This document shows, one piece after another, positions 19,190 to 27,805 of a DNA stretch of 51,859 nt; positions within the stretch are counted from its first letter, which is position 1, and every line of letters starts with the position of its first letter. The notes beneath the pieces are model-generated. The model worked only from the letters and a program-made list of their open reading frames with translations, did no database searches and was not told the origin of the DNA. The DNA lies in assembly GCA_017435525.1 (NCBI GenBank), contig JAFSEW010000002.1:1-51859 (forward strand), in the 5' to 3' direction. The stretch comes from Oscillospiraceae bacterium (GTDB lineage: Bacteria > Bacillota > Clostridia > Oscillospirales > Oscillospiraceae). The position numbers and the translations under genes are program-made.

Positions 19190-21241
19190 ATGTCTGGGAG
19201 CAAACATTTTGACAAAATAGCATGGTCTGTTACAGCTTTCATACTGGTCGTTACGCTCCTGTTTATGAACGGCGGCGCATTTGGTCTTGAAGCTATGGCA
19301 CATACCATGGGATATGAAAACCGCCTATTTGACAATACGAAGGTGCATACCATTGATATTGTCATGGACGATTGGGACGCGTTTATTGCCAATGCCACAA
19401 GTGAGGAATACTATACTGCTGCCATGGTAATCGACGGCGAAGCCTATCAAAACATAGGTATCCGTGGCAAGGGTAATACATCTTTGTCTACGGTTTCCTC
19501 CATGAACAGTGATCGATACAGCTTTAAGGTGGAGTTTGACCACTACGATAATTCCATCACTTATCACGGGCTTGATAAGCTCAGTCTGAACAATCTGATC
19601 CAGGACACTACCATGATGAAGGATTATCTGACCTACACCATGATGAATGCGTTCGAAGTTACTGCGCCCCTTTGCAGCTTCGTGTATATCACCGTCAACG
19701 GCGAGGATTGGGGACTGTATCTTGCGGTAGAGGGTGTAGAGGACAGCTTCCTTGAACGCAATTACGGCTCAAACTACGGCGAACTATACAAACCGGACAG
19801 CATGAGCTTTGGTGGTGGTCGTGGCAACGGTAAAGACTTCAATATGGACGATTTTATGAATCGTGAGGAATCTGCGGATAGCTCCGAGCAAGAAGCAACA
19901 ATGCCTGAAGGATTTGGCGGCGAAATACCCAACATGGGCAACTTCGATCCCTCGCAGATGCCTGGTATGACACAGGGTAATTCTGAAAACAGCAAGGAAC
20001 CTTCTTCGGCCGGTGGCAGAGGCGGCTTTGGTGGAAAGGATTCCTCTGATGTAAAACTTCAGTATGTTGATGACAATATGTCCAGCTACTCCAACATCTG
20101 GAACAATGCCAAGACTGATATAACCGCTGCCGATCAAACACGGCTGATTGAATCTTTGAAAAAGTTGTCAAATGGCGAACAGATTGAATCTGTCGTGGAT
20201 ATTGAACAGGTTATCCGCTATTTCGTCGTTCACAACTATGTGTGTAACGGTGACAGCTACACCGGCTCTATGATCCACAATTACTATCTGTACGAAGAAA
20301 ACGGGCAGATGGCAATGATTCCCTGGGACTACAATCTGGCATTTGGTACATTCCAGGGCGGCAGCGGACAGAGTACGGTCAATACCCCGATTGATGCCCC
20401 TGTGTCCGGTGAAGCAGGAGAAGATCGTCCCATGTGGAACTGGATTCTGTCTGACGAAAGCTACACGGAAGTGTATCATCAGTATTTTGCCGCGTTCCTG
20501 AACACGGTGGATGTGCAGGCAATCATCGACAACGCCTACAACTTGATTAAGTCCTATGTAGAGAAAGACCCCACCGCATTTTACACCTATGAAGAATTTA
20601 AAACAGGTGTGGCAACCATGCGTCAGTTCTGCAGGCTTCGCAGCGAGAGTATTTCCATGCAGCTTGAAAACGGCGAAACCACAACCAATATGAGCTATGT
20701 GGATGCATCCGGTCTTACCACTTCCGACATGGGTTCCATGAGCGGAGGATTTGGCGGCAGTATGCCGGGCAGAGACAGCAATAAAGGGAACTTCGGAAAC
20801 CGTGGATCATCCCCCTCCTCCACAAAACCTAATACAGATGAGAGCACTTCTTCCGACCTGAACATCCAAGGAACTTCTGCATCCACACCGGAGGATATGC
20901 AGCGAAATGGTGCCATGCCTTCCATGCCCGAGGGTTTTGACCCTTCTCAGATGCCGGAAGGCTTCGATCCCTCGGGGATGCAAGGGGGTCTCGGCGGTAT
21001 GTTCCCCGGTCAGACCTCTGGCGGAACAGGCACAACTCCTTCGGATCATTCGGGGGACACCGATTCCACAGGCGACAGCAACCGCCCTTCCCGTGACAAT
21101 ATGCAGATGCCCGGTGGCGATTCCAATTTTAATATGAACGGCAATGCGGCTTCAAGCAGCACAAACTGGATATGGCTTGCCGTATCCGTACTGATTCTTG
21201 GTGTGGGCTTGCTCATTGCAAAACTTTATAAGAAATACTGA
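19190..21241 (+). CDS. CotH-kinase family membrane protein with Met/Gly/Pro-rich arms
   Basis: This 683-residue protein has an N-terminal membrane helix (about residues 8-30) and an extracellular CotH-type kinase fold. The fold carries IRGKGNTS, YSFKVEFD (candidate ATP-binding Lys), LNNLIQDTTMMKDYLTYTMM, YITVNGEDWGLYLAVEGVED and, after a long insertion, NGDSYTG...NYYLYEENG and IPWDYNLAFG (candidate catalytic and metal Asp). A low-complexity tail and a C-terminal helix WIWLAVSVLILGVGLLIAKL end the protein. CotH proteins phosphorylate spore-coat or surface proteins. The insertion (about residues 205-285) and tail (about 505-655) are rich in Gly, Met, Pro, Ser and repeat PEGF/FDPSQMP units. It starts 4 bases after the DUF4956 stop. 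Confidence 0.87.
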   Translation: MSGSKHFDKIAWSVTAFILVVTLLFMNGGAFGLEAMAHTMGYENRLFDNTKVHTIDIVMDDWDAFIANATSEEYYTAAMVIDGEAYQNIGIRGKGNTSLSTVSSMNSDRYSFKVEFDHYDNSITYHGLDKLSLNNLIQDTTMMKDYLTYTMMNAFEVTAPLCSFVYITVNGEDWGLYLAVEGVEDSFLERNYGSNYGELYKPDSMSFGGGRGNGKDFNMDDFMNREESADSSEQEATMPEGFGGEIPNMGNFDPSQMPGMTQGNSENSKEPSSAGGRGGFGGKDSSDVKLQYVDDNMSSYSNIWNNAKTDITAADQTRLIESLKKLSNGEQIESVVDIEQVIRYFVVHNYVCNGDSYTGSMIHNYYLYEENGQMAMIPWDYNLAFGTFQGGSGQSTVNTPIDAPVSGEAGEDRPMWNWILSDESYTEVYHQYFAAFLNTVDVQAIIDNAYNLIKSYVEKDPTAFYTYEEFKTGVATMRQFCRLRSESISMQLENGETTTNMSYVDASGLTTSDMGSMSGGFGGSMPGRDSNKGNFGNRGSSPSSTKPNTDESTSSDLNIQGTSASTPEDMQRNGAMPSMPEGFDPSQMPEGFDPSGMQGGLGGMFPGQTSGGTGTTPSDHSGDTDSTGDSNRPSRDNMQMPGGDSNFNMNGNAASSSTNWIWLAVSVLILGVGLLIAKLYKKY

Positions 21242-21288
21242 AATGTTACCCGAGAAAGGTGCTAACCGCAAAAGTTAGTGCCTTTCCG

Positions 21289-21309
21289 AAAACAGTATTA
21301 TACTGTTTT
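21289..21309. repeat. Perfect 21-base palindrome after the CotH gene
   Basis: Arms AAAACAGTAT (21289-21298) and ATACTGTTTT (21300-21309) flank a single T. Another imperfect hairpin (21254-21287, GAAAGG...CCTTTC) stands just before it. Together with the terminator at 21325-21356, three hairpins follow one another. Confidence 0.7.
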
Positions 21310-21324
21310 ATTGGACCGCTCCGA

Positions 21325-21356
21325 AAAGGCGGCTATCCATAGGGATAGCCGCCTTT
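21325..21356. terminator. Bidirectional terminator between CotH gene and psuG
   Basis: A 14-base perfect stem (AAAGGCGGCTATCC / GGATAGCCGCCTTT) closes on a 4-base loop, with A/T runs on both sides. It can end both the CotH transcript and psuG. Confidence 0.88.
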
Positions 21357-21362
21357 CTTATT

Positions 21363-22283
21363 TTACAGGTTCTTGCAGGCCACGGCGGTTTTGGCTGCCA
21401 GGGCTGCGTTGTTGTATACCAGGCGGATATTGGATGCCAGGGAATTGCCGCCGGTAAGCTCTGCTACTCTTGCCAGCAGGAAGGGGGTAGTTTCCTTGCC
21501 ATGGATACCCTTTTCCTCGCACTCCCGCAGCGCCTGCTCAATGGCGGCGTTGATGGTGTCCAGGGGCATGGCGTATTCCTCAGGGATGGGATTGGTAACC
21601 AGCATGCCGCCCTTCATGCCCAGCTCCTGCTGCGCCACAAAAGCTGCGGCCAGCTCCTCGGGGGTATCAATGCGGTAGTCCACCTTGAAGCCGGACTTGC
21701 GGGTGTAGAAGGCAGGCAGCTCTTCGGTGCCGTAGCCGATGACAGGAACGCCCTTGGTTTCCAGATACTCCAGAGTCAGGCCCAGATCCAGAATGCTCTT
21801 GGCACCGGCGCACACCACCATCACAGGGGTCTGGCCCAGCTCTTCCAGGTCGGCGGAGATATCCATGGTGGTTTCCGCGCCTCTGTGGACGCCGCCGATG
21901 CCGCCGGTGGCAAAGATCTTGATACCGGCCATATGGGCGATGATCATAGTGGTAGTAACGGTGGTGGCACCGTCCTCACCCCGGGCGCACAGCACAGCCA
22001 GGTCGCGGCGGGAAGCCTTGGTGATACCCAGACCCTTCTTGCCGAAGTATTCGATCTCCTCTGCAGACAGGCCGGCCTTCAGGCGGCCGCCGATGATGGC
22101 GATGGTAGCGGGCACAGCGCCGTTTTCCCGGATGATTCGCTCCACATTCAGGGCAGTCTCCACATTCTGGGGGTAGGGCATGCCGTGGGAAATGATGGTG
22201 GATTCTAGGGCAACAACAGGCTTGCCCGCAGCAAGGGCAGCGGCGACTTCGGGATTGATGTCAAGATACTTGTTCAGCAGCAT
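21363..22283 (-). CDS. psuG: Pseudouridine-5'-phosphate glycosidase
   Basis: This 306-residue enzyme splits pseudouridine 5'-phosphate into uracil and ribose 5-phosphate. Family segments are clear: VALESTIISHGMPYPQN, ASRRDLA, FATGGIGGVHRGAE with ISADLEEL, and VVCAGAKSILDLGLTLEYLET. The start follows AAAGGAGA. It is the second gene of a psuK-psuG pair, 28 bases after psuK, so the kinase product feeds straight into it. Confidence 0.96.
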   Translation of the reverse strand: MLLNKYLDINPEVAAALAAGKPVVALESTIISHGMPYPQNVETALNVERIIRENGAVPATIAIIGGRLKAGLSAEEIEYFGKKGLGITKASRRDLAVLCARGEDGATTVTTTMIIAHMAGIKIFATGGIGGVHRGAETTMDISADLEELGQTPVMVVCAGAKSILDLGLTLEYLETKGVPVIGYGTEELPAFYTRKSGFKVDYRIDTPEELAAAFVAQQELGMKGGMLVTNPIPEEYAMPLDTINAAIEQALRECEEKGIHGKETTPFLLARVAELTGGNSLASNIRLVYNNAALAAKTAVACKNL

Positions 22284-22311
22284 GGTAATTTCTCCTTTTA
22301 TATGGTAAATT

Positions 22312-23391
22312 TTATTTTTTCATACGGGCCCGCAGGGCATCGGCGCTCATAGCGGGGTTGATGGTGCCGTCATACTCCATGGCGATGGCACCGGCGGCAA
22401 GGCCTGCCAGGGCAGTCTGGCGCAGATCCATGTCTTCCAGGTATGCCCAAACCAGCGCCGCCATAAAAGCATCGCCGCAGCCGGTGGTGTTAACCATGTT
22501 TCCCGGCAGGTTTTGCAGCCAGAGCTGTTTATTTTCGTCAGCGGCGTAGACACCCTCTGCGCCCATGGAAATAAACACCCGGTGTACGCCCTTTTCCAGC
22601 AGCGCCTTGGCTGCGGCTTTCGCATCCGCAGCGCTGATGATCTTCACACCGGACAGCAGCTCCGCTTCCAGCCGATTGGGCTTCAGGGTATGGATCTGAG
22701 AGAGGATGGGCAGCAGTTTGGACGCTTTTGCCGTGGATACCGGGTCTGCAAACAGCGGTGCATGGCAATTCTGGGCCAGATACACCAGGGACTCCGCGGG
22801 AATATTGGCATCTGCCACCACCACCCGGGCATTTTGCAGCAGCGGCAGGTTCGCCGCCAGATAAGCCGGTGTAATCCGATCGCAGACAGACATATCGGAA
22901 ATGGCCACCGTCATTTCTCCTTGAGAATCGGCAATATACAGATAGGTGGAAGTGGCTGCATCGCTGCAGCGCAGGGCGTGGCTCACATCGATCCCCAGCT
23001 CCGCGCAGGAGGATGCCACCTTCTGCCCATGCAGATCCTGGCCGAAGGCTGTCAGCATCCGCACATCCGTACCCATCAGGCTCAGATTATGGGCAATATT
23101 GCGCCCCACACCCCCAAGGCTGACGGTGACGGTGCCGGGATTGGAATCCGCCTGCACCAGCGCACCGGCACAGCGGCCGCCGATATCCACATTCACACCG
23201 CCCACAACCACCGCATAGGTGCTGTGGCGCAGCACATAGCCTTTTCCGGCGATATAGCCCTTTTTCAGGAGATTGGAAATGTGCACCGCCACGGAAGAGC
23301 GGGTGATTTGCAACGCATCCGCGATATTCTGCTGGGAGATCATGGGATTCGCTTCGATGAGGCTGAGAATCTGCCTTTCTCTTTGCGTCAT
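22312..23391 (-). CDS. psuK: Pseudouridine kinase with N-terminal helix-turn-helix (PfkB family)
   Basis: This 359-residue protein has a winged-helix segment at its N-terminus (residues 1-55, ISQQNIADALQITRSSVAVHISNLLKKGYI) fused to a PfkB sugar kinase. The kinase part begins VVVGGVNVDIGG and carries the anion-hole signature NTTGCGDAFMAAL near residue 310. It phosphorylates pseudouridine for PsuG. The fused DNA-binding domain, known in other kinases of this group, suggests it may regulate its own operon. It has a good promoter at 23436-23464. Confidence 0.93.
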   Translation of the reverse strand: MTQRERQILSLIEANPMISQQNIADALQITRSSVAVHISNLLKKGYIAGKGYVLRHSTYAVVVGGVNVDIGGRCAGALVQADSNPGTVTVSLGGVGRNIAHNLSLMGTDVRMLTAFGQDLHGQKVASSCAELGIDVSHALRCSDAATSTYLYIADSQGEMTVAISDMSVCDRITPAYLAANLPLLQNARVVVADANIPAESLVYLAQNCHAPLFADPVSTAKASKLLPILSQIHTLKPNRLEAELLSGVKIISAADAKAAAKALLEKGVHRVFISMGAEGVYAADENKQLWLQNLPGNMVNTTGCGDAFMAALVWAYLEDMDLRQTALAGLAAGAIAMEYDGTINPAMSADALRARMKK

Positions 23392-23435
23392 GCTGTTCCC
23401 TCCATAAACTTATGCTTATTTTTTAATTTATGTTT

Positions 23436-23464
23436 AATATAAAATGGGATACAGGGAATGTCAA
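23436..23464 (-). promoter_or_regulatory. Promoter of psuK-psuG
   Basis: On the minus strand TTGACA (23459-23464), 17 bases, TATATT (23436-23441). Between it and the start codon the DNA is AT-rich and contains the near-palindrome CATAAACTTATG (23403-23414), a possible operator. Confidence 0.72.
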
Positions 23465-23475
23465 TACCAAAAACA

Positions 23476-23515
23476 AAAACCGCCTTGCATCCATAGCTTG
23501 ATCCAAGGCGGTTTT
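23476..23515 (-). terminator. Terminator of trmB-mnmG
   Basis: Stem AAAACCGCCTTG (23476-23487) pairs with CAAGGCGGTTTT (23504-23515). On the minus strand it is followed by TTTTTGTTTTT. Confidence 0.9.
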
Positions 23516-23518
23516 CAG

Positions 23519-25396
23519 TTATGTCTGCTTATTCTGCTCCAGCCAGATCAGCAGCACGGCAATATCCGCGGGGCTGACGCCGGAAATGCGGCCTGCCTGA
23601 CCGATGGACATGGGCCGGATCTGAGAAAGCTTCTGCCTTGCTTCCAGACGCAGACCTGCGATATTCTCATAGTCGATAGTTTCAGGAAGCTTCCGGGATT
23701 CTTCCTTCTTGAACTCCGCCACCTGCTTTTCCTGCCGGGCAAGATAGCCTGCGTACTTCACCTGGATCTCCACTTCCTCGGTGACTGCCTTGGGAAGTAC
23801 AGGACGCTCCGCATCAAAAGGGGCAATGTCTTCGTAGCTTACCTGGGGGCGGCGCAGCAGATCTGCCAATCTTGCGGAATTTGCCACGGGGGTGGAATTT
23901 TTGCTTTCCAGCATGGCGTTCAGAGCATCGGAAGCCGGAACGCCGCTTCCCTCCAGGCGCTGGATTTCCCGGTGCACGGCTTCATACTTTTCTTCCACCT
24001 GCCGCAGCCGTTCCTGGGAAACCAGGCCAACTTTGGCACCGATGGCGGTGAGCCGCTGATCGGCATTGTCCTGCCGGTGCAGCAGCCGGTACTCGGAACG
24101 GCTGGTCATAATCCGGTAGGGTTCCTCCGTTCCCTTGGTCACCAGATCGTCGATGAGGGTGCCGATATAGCTGGTATCCCGGGTGAGGATCATAGGCTCC
24201 CGGCCCAGCAGCTTCAGCGCCGCATTGATACCGGCTACCAGACCCTGGGCGGCAGCTTCCTCATAGCCGGAAGTGCCGTTGAACTGGCCTGCGCCGTACA
24301 GACCCCCAATTCTCTTGGTTTCCAGGGTGGGCAGCAGCACCGTGGGGTCTACGCACTCATATTCGATGGCATAGGCCGGGCGCATCATCTCGGCGTTTTC
24401 CAGGCCGGGGATGGTGCGCAGCATCTGCAGCTGCACATCCTCCGGCAGGCTGGAGGAAAGGCCCTGGATATACATTTCTTCCGTTTCCGCGCCGCAGGGC
24501 TCGATGAACAGCTGATGCCGCTCCTTATCGGCGAAACGGACGATCTTGGTTTCAATACTGGGGCAATACCGGGGGCCAACACCGGCGATAGTGCCGTCGT
24601 ACATGGGGCTGCGGTGGAGATTCTCCTGAATGATCCGGTGGGTCTGCTTGTTGGTGTAGGTCATATGGCACACGGCCCGGTTATTTAGTTCATGCGTTGT
24701 ACGGAAGGAAAAAGGCTCGATGGTATCGTCACCGGGCTGCAGCTCCATCTTGGAAAAATCGATGGAGCGGCGGTTGATTCTGGGGGGTGTGCCGGTCTTG
24801 AACCGGCGCAGGGGCAGACCCAGCTTACGCAGGTTATCTGCCAGTCCCTCGGATGCGTGCATCCCGTCGGGGCCGGAGGCATAGACGGATTCGCCGGTGA
24901 TCACCGTGCTGTCTAAGTAAGTGCCGGTGGCCAGAATTACAGCCTTGGCATGATACTTTGCGCCCAGTCGGGTGAGAAGGCCCGTTACATGGCCATCCTC
25001 CACCAGAATTTCCGTAACCATGGCCTGCTTCAGCTCCAGATTTTCCTGGCGCTCCAGGGCATGCTTCATATATTCCTGATACTTACGGCGGTCTGCCTGG
25101 GCCCGGAGGGAATGGACAGCAGGGCCCTTGCCCCGGTTCAGCATCCGGTACTGGATGCAGCTGGCATCCGCTGCCAGGCCCATCTCGCCGCCCAGAGCGT
25201 CAAGTTCTCTTACCAGGTGGCCCTTGCCGGTACCGCCGATGGCGGGATTGCAGGGCATATTGCCCACGGCATCCAGGTTGATGGTAAAGAGGATGGTATG
25301 CAGCCCCAACCGGGCGGCAGCCATGGCTGCCTCAATGCCAGCGTGACCCGCGCCTACCACCGCCACATCGCAGCTGCCTGCGTGGTATGTGGTCAT
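23519..25396 (-). CDS. mnmG: tRNA uridine-5-carboxymethylaminomethyl modification enzyme MnmG
   Basis: This 625-residue FAD enzyme works with MnmE to modify U34 of tRNAs. It shows the dinucleotide fold [40 protein letters not shown], the FAD segment [18 protein letters not shown] and [24 protein letters not shown] at 25396 is chosen because the family begins there and GGAGGA lies just upstream; the longer frame would add 19 atypical residues. It overlaps the trmB stop as ATGA. Its usual partner gene mnmE is not in the window. Confidence 0.96.
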   Translation of the reverse strand: MTTYHAGSCDVAVVGAGHAGIEAAMAAARLGLHTILFTINLDAVGNMPCNPAIGGTGKGHLVRELDALGGEMGLAADASCIQYRMLNRGKGPAVHSLRAQADRRKYQEYMKHALERQENLELKQAMVTEILVEDGHVTGLLTRLGAKYHAKAVILATGTYLDSTVITGESVYASGPDGMHASEGLADNLRKLGLPLRRFKTGTPPRINRRSIDFSKMELQPGDDTIEPFSFRTTHELNNRAVCHMTYTNKQTHRIIQENLHRSPMYDGTIAGVGPRYCPSIETKIVRFADKERHQLFIEPCGAETEEMYIQGLSSSLPEDVQLQMLRTIPGLENAEMMRPAYAIEYECVDPTVLLPTLETKRIGGLYGAGQFNGTSGYEEAAAQGLVAGINAALKLLGREPMILTRDTSYIGTLIDDLVTKGTEEPYRIMTSRSEYRLLHRQDNADQRLTAIGAKVGLVSQERLRQVEEKYEAVHREIQRLEGSGVPASDALNAMLESKNSTPVANSARLADLLRRPQVSYEDIAPFDAERPVLPKAVTEEVEIQVKYAGYLARQEKQVAEFKKEESRKLPETIDYENIAGLRLEARQKLSQIRPMSIGQAGRISGVSPADIAVLLIWLEQNKQT

Positions 25397-26079
25397 GCTT
25401 CTTCCTCCACAGCCTGCTTCTTCTCTTCCGGCGGCAGCACGAAGGGCTTGCACACCACTTCGCAGCGGTTGATGGGGGTGCCCAGGGCGTGGAACTTCTC
25501 CTCATAGCCGGTCATAATACCCACAATGCCGTTTTCATGGAGATTCCGGGTCAGGTTCTTCACTTCCAGGCCGCAGGCGGCAAACTCCTCCACGCTGAAC
25601 TCGAAAAGAGGCGCGTTGTCGGTCTTGAAATGGAACTCGCCGCCGGTGCGAACCACCCGGCAATATTTATCCAGGAAGCCTCTGTGGGTCAGACGGCGCT
25701 TGGCGTTCTTCTTCCGGGGCCAGGGGTCGGGGAAATTGATGAACAGCCGGTCTATCTCTTCTCCGGCGAAGATTTCCTCGATATTGGCTACATCCATATC
25801 GATGTAAAACACATTCTTCAGCCCCATGGCCATGGCCTTCTCCATAGCCACCACCATAGCCTCCCGGCAGCGCTCCACGGCGATCATCAAAACATCAGGG
25901 TTGGCCTGGGCAGTCTCGGCAGTGAACTTACCCTTGCCGCAGCCCACTTCTACCCAAAGGGCAGTGCAGTCCGGCTTCAAAGAGCGCCAGTTGCCCTTCA
26001 GGGTGGCAGGCTCGGTGATCCGGTAGCTGCCGCACTTTTCGGTGCGGGGTTCCAGATTCCGCATTTTTCGCATTCTCAT
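25393..26079 (-). CDS. trmB: tRNA (guanine-N7-)-methyltransferase
   Basis: This 228-residue class I SAM methyltransferase forms m7G46 in tRNA. It shows the SAM motif [10 protein letters not shown], the DMDVANIEE segment and the family signature [21 protein letters not shown] 26079 is preferred, with TTTTGGAGG 8 bases upstream; a longer frame from a TTG at 26112 would contain that ribosome site. It is the first gene of trmB-mnmG, with a strong promoter at 26116-26144. Confidence 0.95.
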   Translation of the reverse strand: MRMRKMRNLEPRTEKCGSYRITEPATLKGNWRSLKPDCTALWVEVGCGKGKFTAETAQANPDVLMIAVERCREAMVVAMEKAMAMGLKNVFYIDMDVANIEEIFAGEEIDRLFINFPDPWPRKKNAKRRLTHRGFLDKYCRVVRTGGEFHFKTDNAPLFEFSVEEFAACGLEVKNLTRNLHENGIVGIMTGYEEKFHALGTPINRCEVVCKPFVLPPEEKKQAVEEEA

Positions 26080-26115
26080 AAGTGTTTCCTCCAAAAGGTC
26101 ATAACAATTCAATTT

Positions 26116-26144
26116 ATTATAGCAGAGGAATCCCCCGCAGTCAA
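26116..26144 (-). promoter_or_regulatory. Promoter of trmB-mnmG
   Basis: On the minus strand TTGACT (26139-26144), 17 bases, TATAAT (26116-26121). Confidence 0.82.
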
Positions 26145-26147
26145 AAC

Positions 26148-26179
26148 AATTTGCGCAAATTTATCCCCCGGATGGGGTT
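26148..26179. promoter_or_regulatory. Palindromes between divergent trmB and CsoR-family promoters
   Basis: AATTTGCGCAAATT (26148-26161) is a perfect 14-base palindrome just outside the trmB -35. Next to it CCCCCGGATGGGG (26165-26177) is a GC-rich interrupted inverted repeat touching the -35 of the CsoR-family gene. Known CsoR operators are G/C-tract inverted repeats, so the second is a candidate autoregulatory site. Confidence 0.4.
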
Positions 26180-26206
26180 GCCACAACTCTTAAAATGGCG
26201 TATAAT
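26178..26206 (+). promoter_or_regulatory. Promoter of the CsoR-family gene
   Basis: TTGCCA (26178-26183), 17 bases, TATAAT (26201-26206). Confidence 0.78.
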
Positions 26207-26234
26207 AGCAAAAAATCCAAGGAGGGCTGCAGCT

Positions 26235-26558
26235 ATGGCGCATTCCCACGATCATCCCCATCTGCATGAAGAAGGCATTGCCCGCAGCCACGGCCATGTC
26301 CATGAAAATCAAAAAGCGGTGATGAACCGTCTGGCCCGGGCCATCGGTCACCTGGAAAAGGTAAGGCGCATGGTGGAAGAGGGGTATGACTGTTCTGATG
26401 TTCTGGTGCAGCTGGCAGCTGTGCGCAGCGCTATTGATAACACCGGCAAGGTGATATTGCAGGACCATCTGCGCCACTGTATGGTGGATGCTGTGGAAGC
26501 CGGAGACGATTCCGCCATTGATGATCTGTGTATGGCCATTGACAAGTTTATGAAATAA
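26235..26558 (+). CDS. CsoR/RcnR-family metal-responsive repressor with His-rich N-tail
   Basis: This 107-residue, all-helical DUF156 protein has Cys53, His78 and Cys82 in the spacing of the Cu(I) ligands of CsoR (C, 25 on H, 4 on C). Before the fold is a 24-residue tail with eight histidines (HSHDHPHLH... HGHVH), so Ni/Co/Zn binding or metal storage is also possible. ATG 26235 follows AAGGAGGG. No metal exporter is adjacent: the next gene, past a terminator, is a DMT transporter. Regulated genes are therefore unknown. Confidence 0.88.
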   Translation: MAHSHDHPHLHEEGIARSHGHVHENQKAVMNRLARAIGHLEKVRRMVEEGYDCSDVLVQLAAVRSAIDNTGKVILQDHLRHCMVDAVEAGDDSAIDDLCMAIDKFMK

Positions 26559-26559
26559 C

Positions 26560-26586
26560 AAAAGCCGCCGTCATGGCGGCTTTTCT
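26560..26586 (+). terminator. Terminator after the CsoR-family gene
   Basis: Stem AAAAGCCGCC (26560-26569) pairs with GGCGGCTTTT (26575-26584), loop GTCAT. Confidence 0.88.
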
Positions 26587-26598
26587 GGGAGAGAGCGT

Positions 26599-27480
26599 AT
26601 GAAACGAATGTTAAGTCCCCGGCTGCGGGTGGTCATTTCCATGGCCATTTTCGGCACCATTGGCCTGTTTGTGAGAAATATTTCCGTGGCTTCCGGCGAA
26701 CTGGCGCTGTATCGGGCTGTATTGGCGGTGATCGTGCTGTCCGGCGTATTTCTGATTACCGGACAGAAGATTCCTTTCCGGGAGATCCGGAAAGAGCTGC
26801 CGATTCTGCTGATTTCCGGCGTTGCCATGGGCTTTAACTGGATTCTGCTGTTCCAGGCCTACAAATACACCACCGTTTCCGTGGCGACCCTCAGCTATTA
26901 TTTTGCCCCGGTGATTGTTACCCTGGCCTGCCCCATTCTTTTTAAGGAAAAGATGGGCGCCAAGCAATGGATTTGTTTTGTTATGTCAACCCTGGGTATC
27001 GTGCTGATTACCGGTATCGGGGATCTCTCCGCCGGCAGTGACCATATAAAAGGCATCCTCTTCGGCCTCAGTGCCGCCTGTCTCTATGCATCCGTGGTAC
27101 TGCTGAATAAGTTTATCAAGGGCGTGGCCGGTCTGCATCGGACATTTCTGCAATTTGCCGCAGCAGTTGCGGTACTGATTCCCTATGTGGCCTTTACGGA
27201 TGGCTGCAGTCTGGGGAATCTGGATGTTTCCGGCTGGATCTATCTGCTGGTAGTGGGCCTGGTGCATACGGGCCTTGCCTATTGCCTGTACTTTTCTTCC
27301 ATTGAAGCCATTTCCGGCCAGCAGGCCGCTATTCTCAGCTATGTGGATCCCCTGGTGGCGATCCTGGTATCGGTGCTGCTTCTGGGAGAGGGCATGACCC
27401 CGGTGCAGGCTCTGGGCGGTGCCATGATCCTGGGCTTTACCTTGTGGAACGAATTGACACCAACGAAAACAGTTACATAA
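26599..27480 (+). CDS. EamA/DMT-superfamily transporter
   Basis: This 293-residue protein has ten predicted membrane helices in two EamA repeats (first about residues 8-140, second about 150-285), the usual drug/metabolite transporter design. The conserved end-of-repeat segments YKYTTVSVATLSYYFAPVIV and SIEAISGQQAAILSYVDPLVAIL are present. The start follows GGGAGAGAG, 12 bases beyond a terminator, so expression may depend on read-through. Substrate and direction are unknown. It is followed by the MITE-like element. Confidence 0.88.
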   Translation: MKRMLSPRLRVVISMAIFGTIGLFVRNISVASGELALYRAVLAVIVLSGVFLITGQKIPFREIRKELPILLISGVAMGFNWILLFQAYKYTTVSVATLSYYFAPVIVTLACPILFKEKMGAKQWICFVMSTLGIVLITGIGDLSAGSDHIKGILFGLSAACLYASVVLLNKFIKGVAGLHRTFLQFAAAVAVLIPYVAFTDGCSLGNLDVSGWIYLLVVGLVHTGLAYCLYFSSIEAISGQQAAILSYVDPLVAILVSVLLLGEGMTPVQALGGAMILGFTLWNELTPTKTVT

Positions 27481-27513
27481 CTTCCGATTTATCTAACAAT
27501 CCTCAGATAGGAC

Positions 27514-27790
27514 TGTAGGGGCGCGCATTGTGCCGTCCGCCGAATTCCCCAAAGGGTTACGGATTCTTCGACGCGCCTTCGGCTTGCTCAGAATGACATG
27601 CAGAAGAACCAGCCCTCAAGTTTTAACCTGTCGTCCTGAGCATGGTGCTCCGCGCAGCGAATCAAAATAAACATGCTTGCCGGGGGCAAGCATACCGCAA
27701 CTTATGCGCAGCGCGCCGAAGGACCCGCATCCCCATTACCCAGGCCGCAATATCGCACCCGGCATCGGACGAGCGATGCTCGCCCCTACA
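27514..27790. mobile_element. MITE-like intergenic element, copy 2, with an internal insertion
   Basis: Bounded by perfect 10-base terminal inverted repeats TGTAGGGGCG (27514-27523) and CGCCCCTACA (27781-27790). It shares with copy 1 the left arm (27561-27601), the start of the right arm (GTCGTCCTGAGC, 27630-27641) and the tail GGACCCGCATCCCCATTACC. Between the last two it has extra sequence with a perfect hairpin (27673-27681 with 27685-27693) and the direct repeat GCGCAGCG at 27652-27659 and 27706-27713. No coding capacity is seen. Confidence 0.75.
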
Positions 27791-27805
27791 AAATTTATAT
27801 AGCAA

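Noticed and set aside
15702-21306. ATTATACTGT occurs near both borders of the VTC/CotH island (15702-15711 and 21297-21306) in the same orientation, like an attachment repeat.
   Set aside because: Ten AT-rich bases are too few in regions full of promoter-like sequence; no integrase or tRNA gene is present.
26082-26234. Longer N-terminus for the CsoR-family gene.
   Set aside because: It would translate the promoter and palindromes; the ATG at 26235 has AAGGAGGG at the right distance and starts the His-rich tail.
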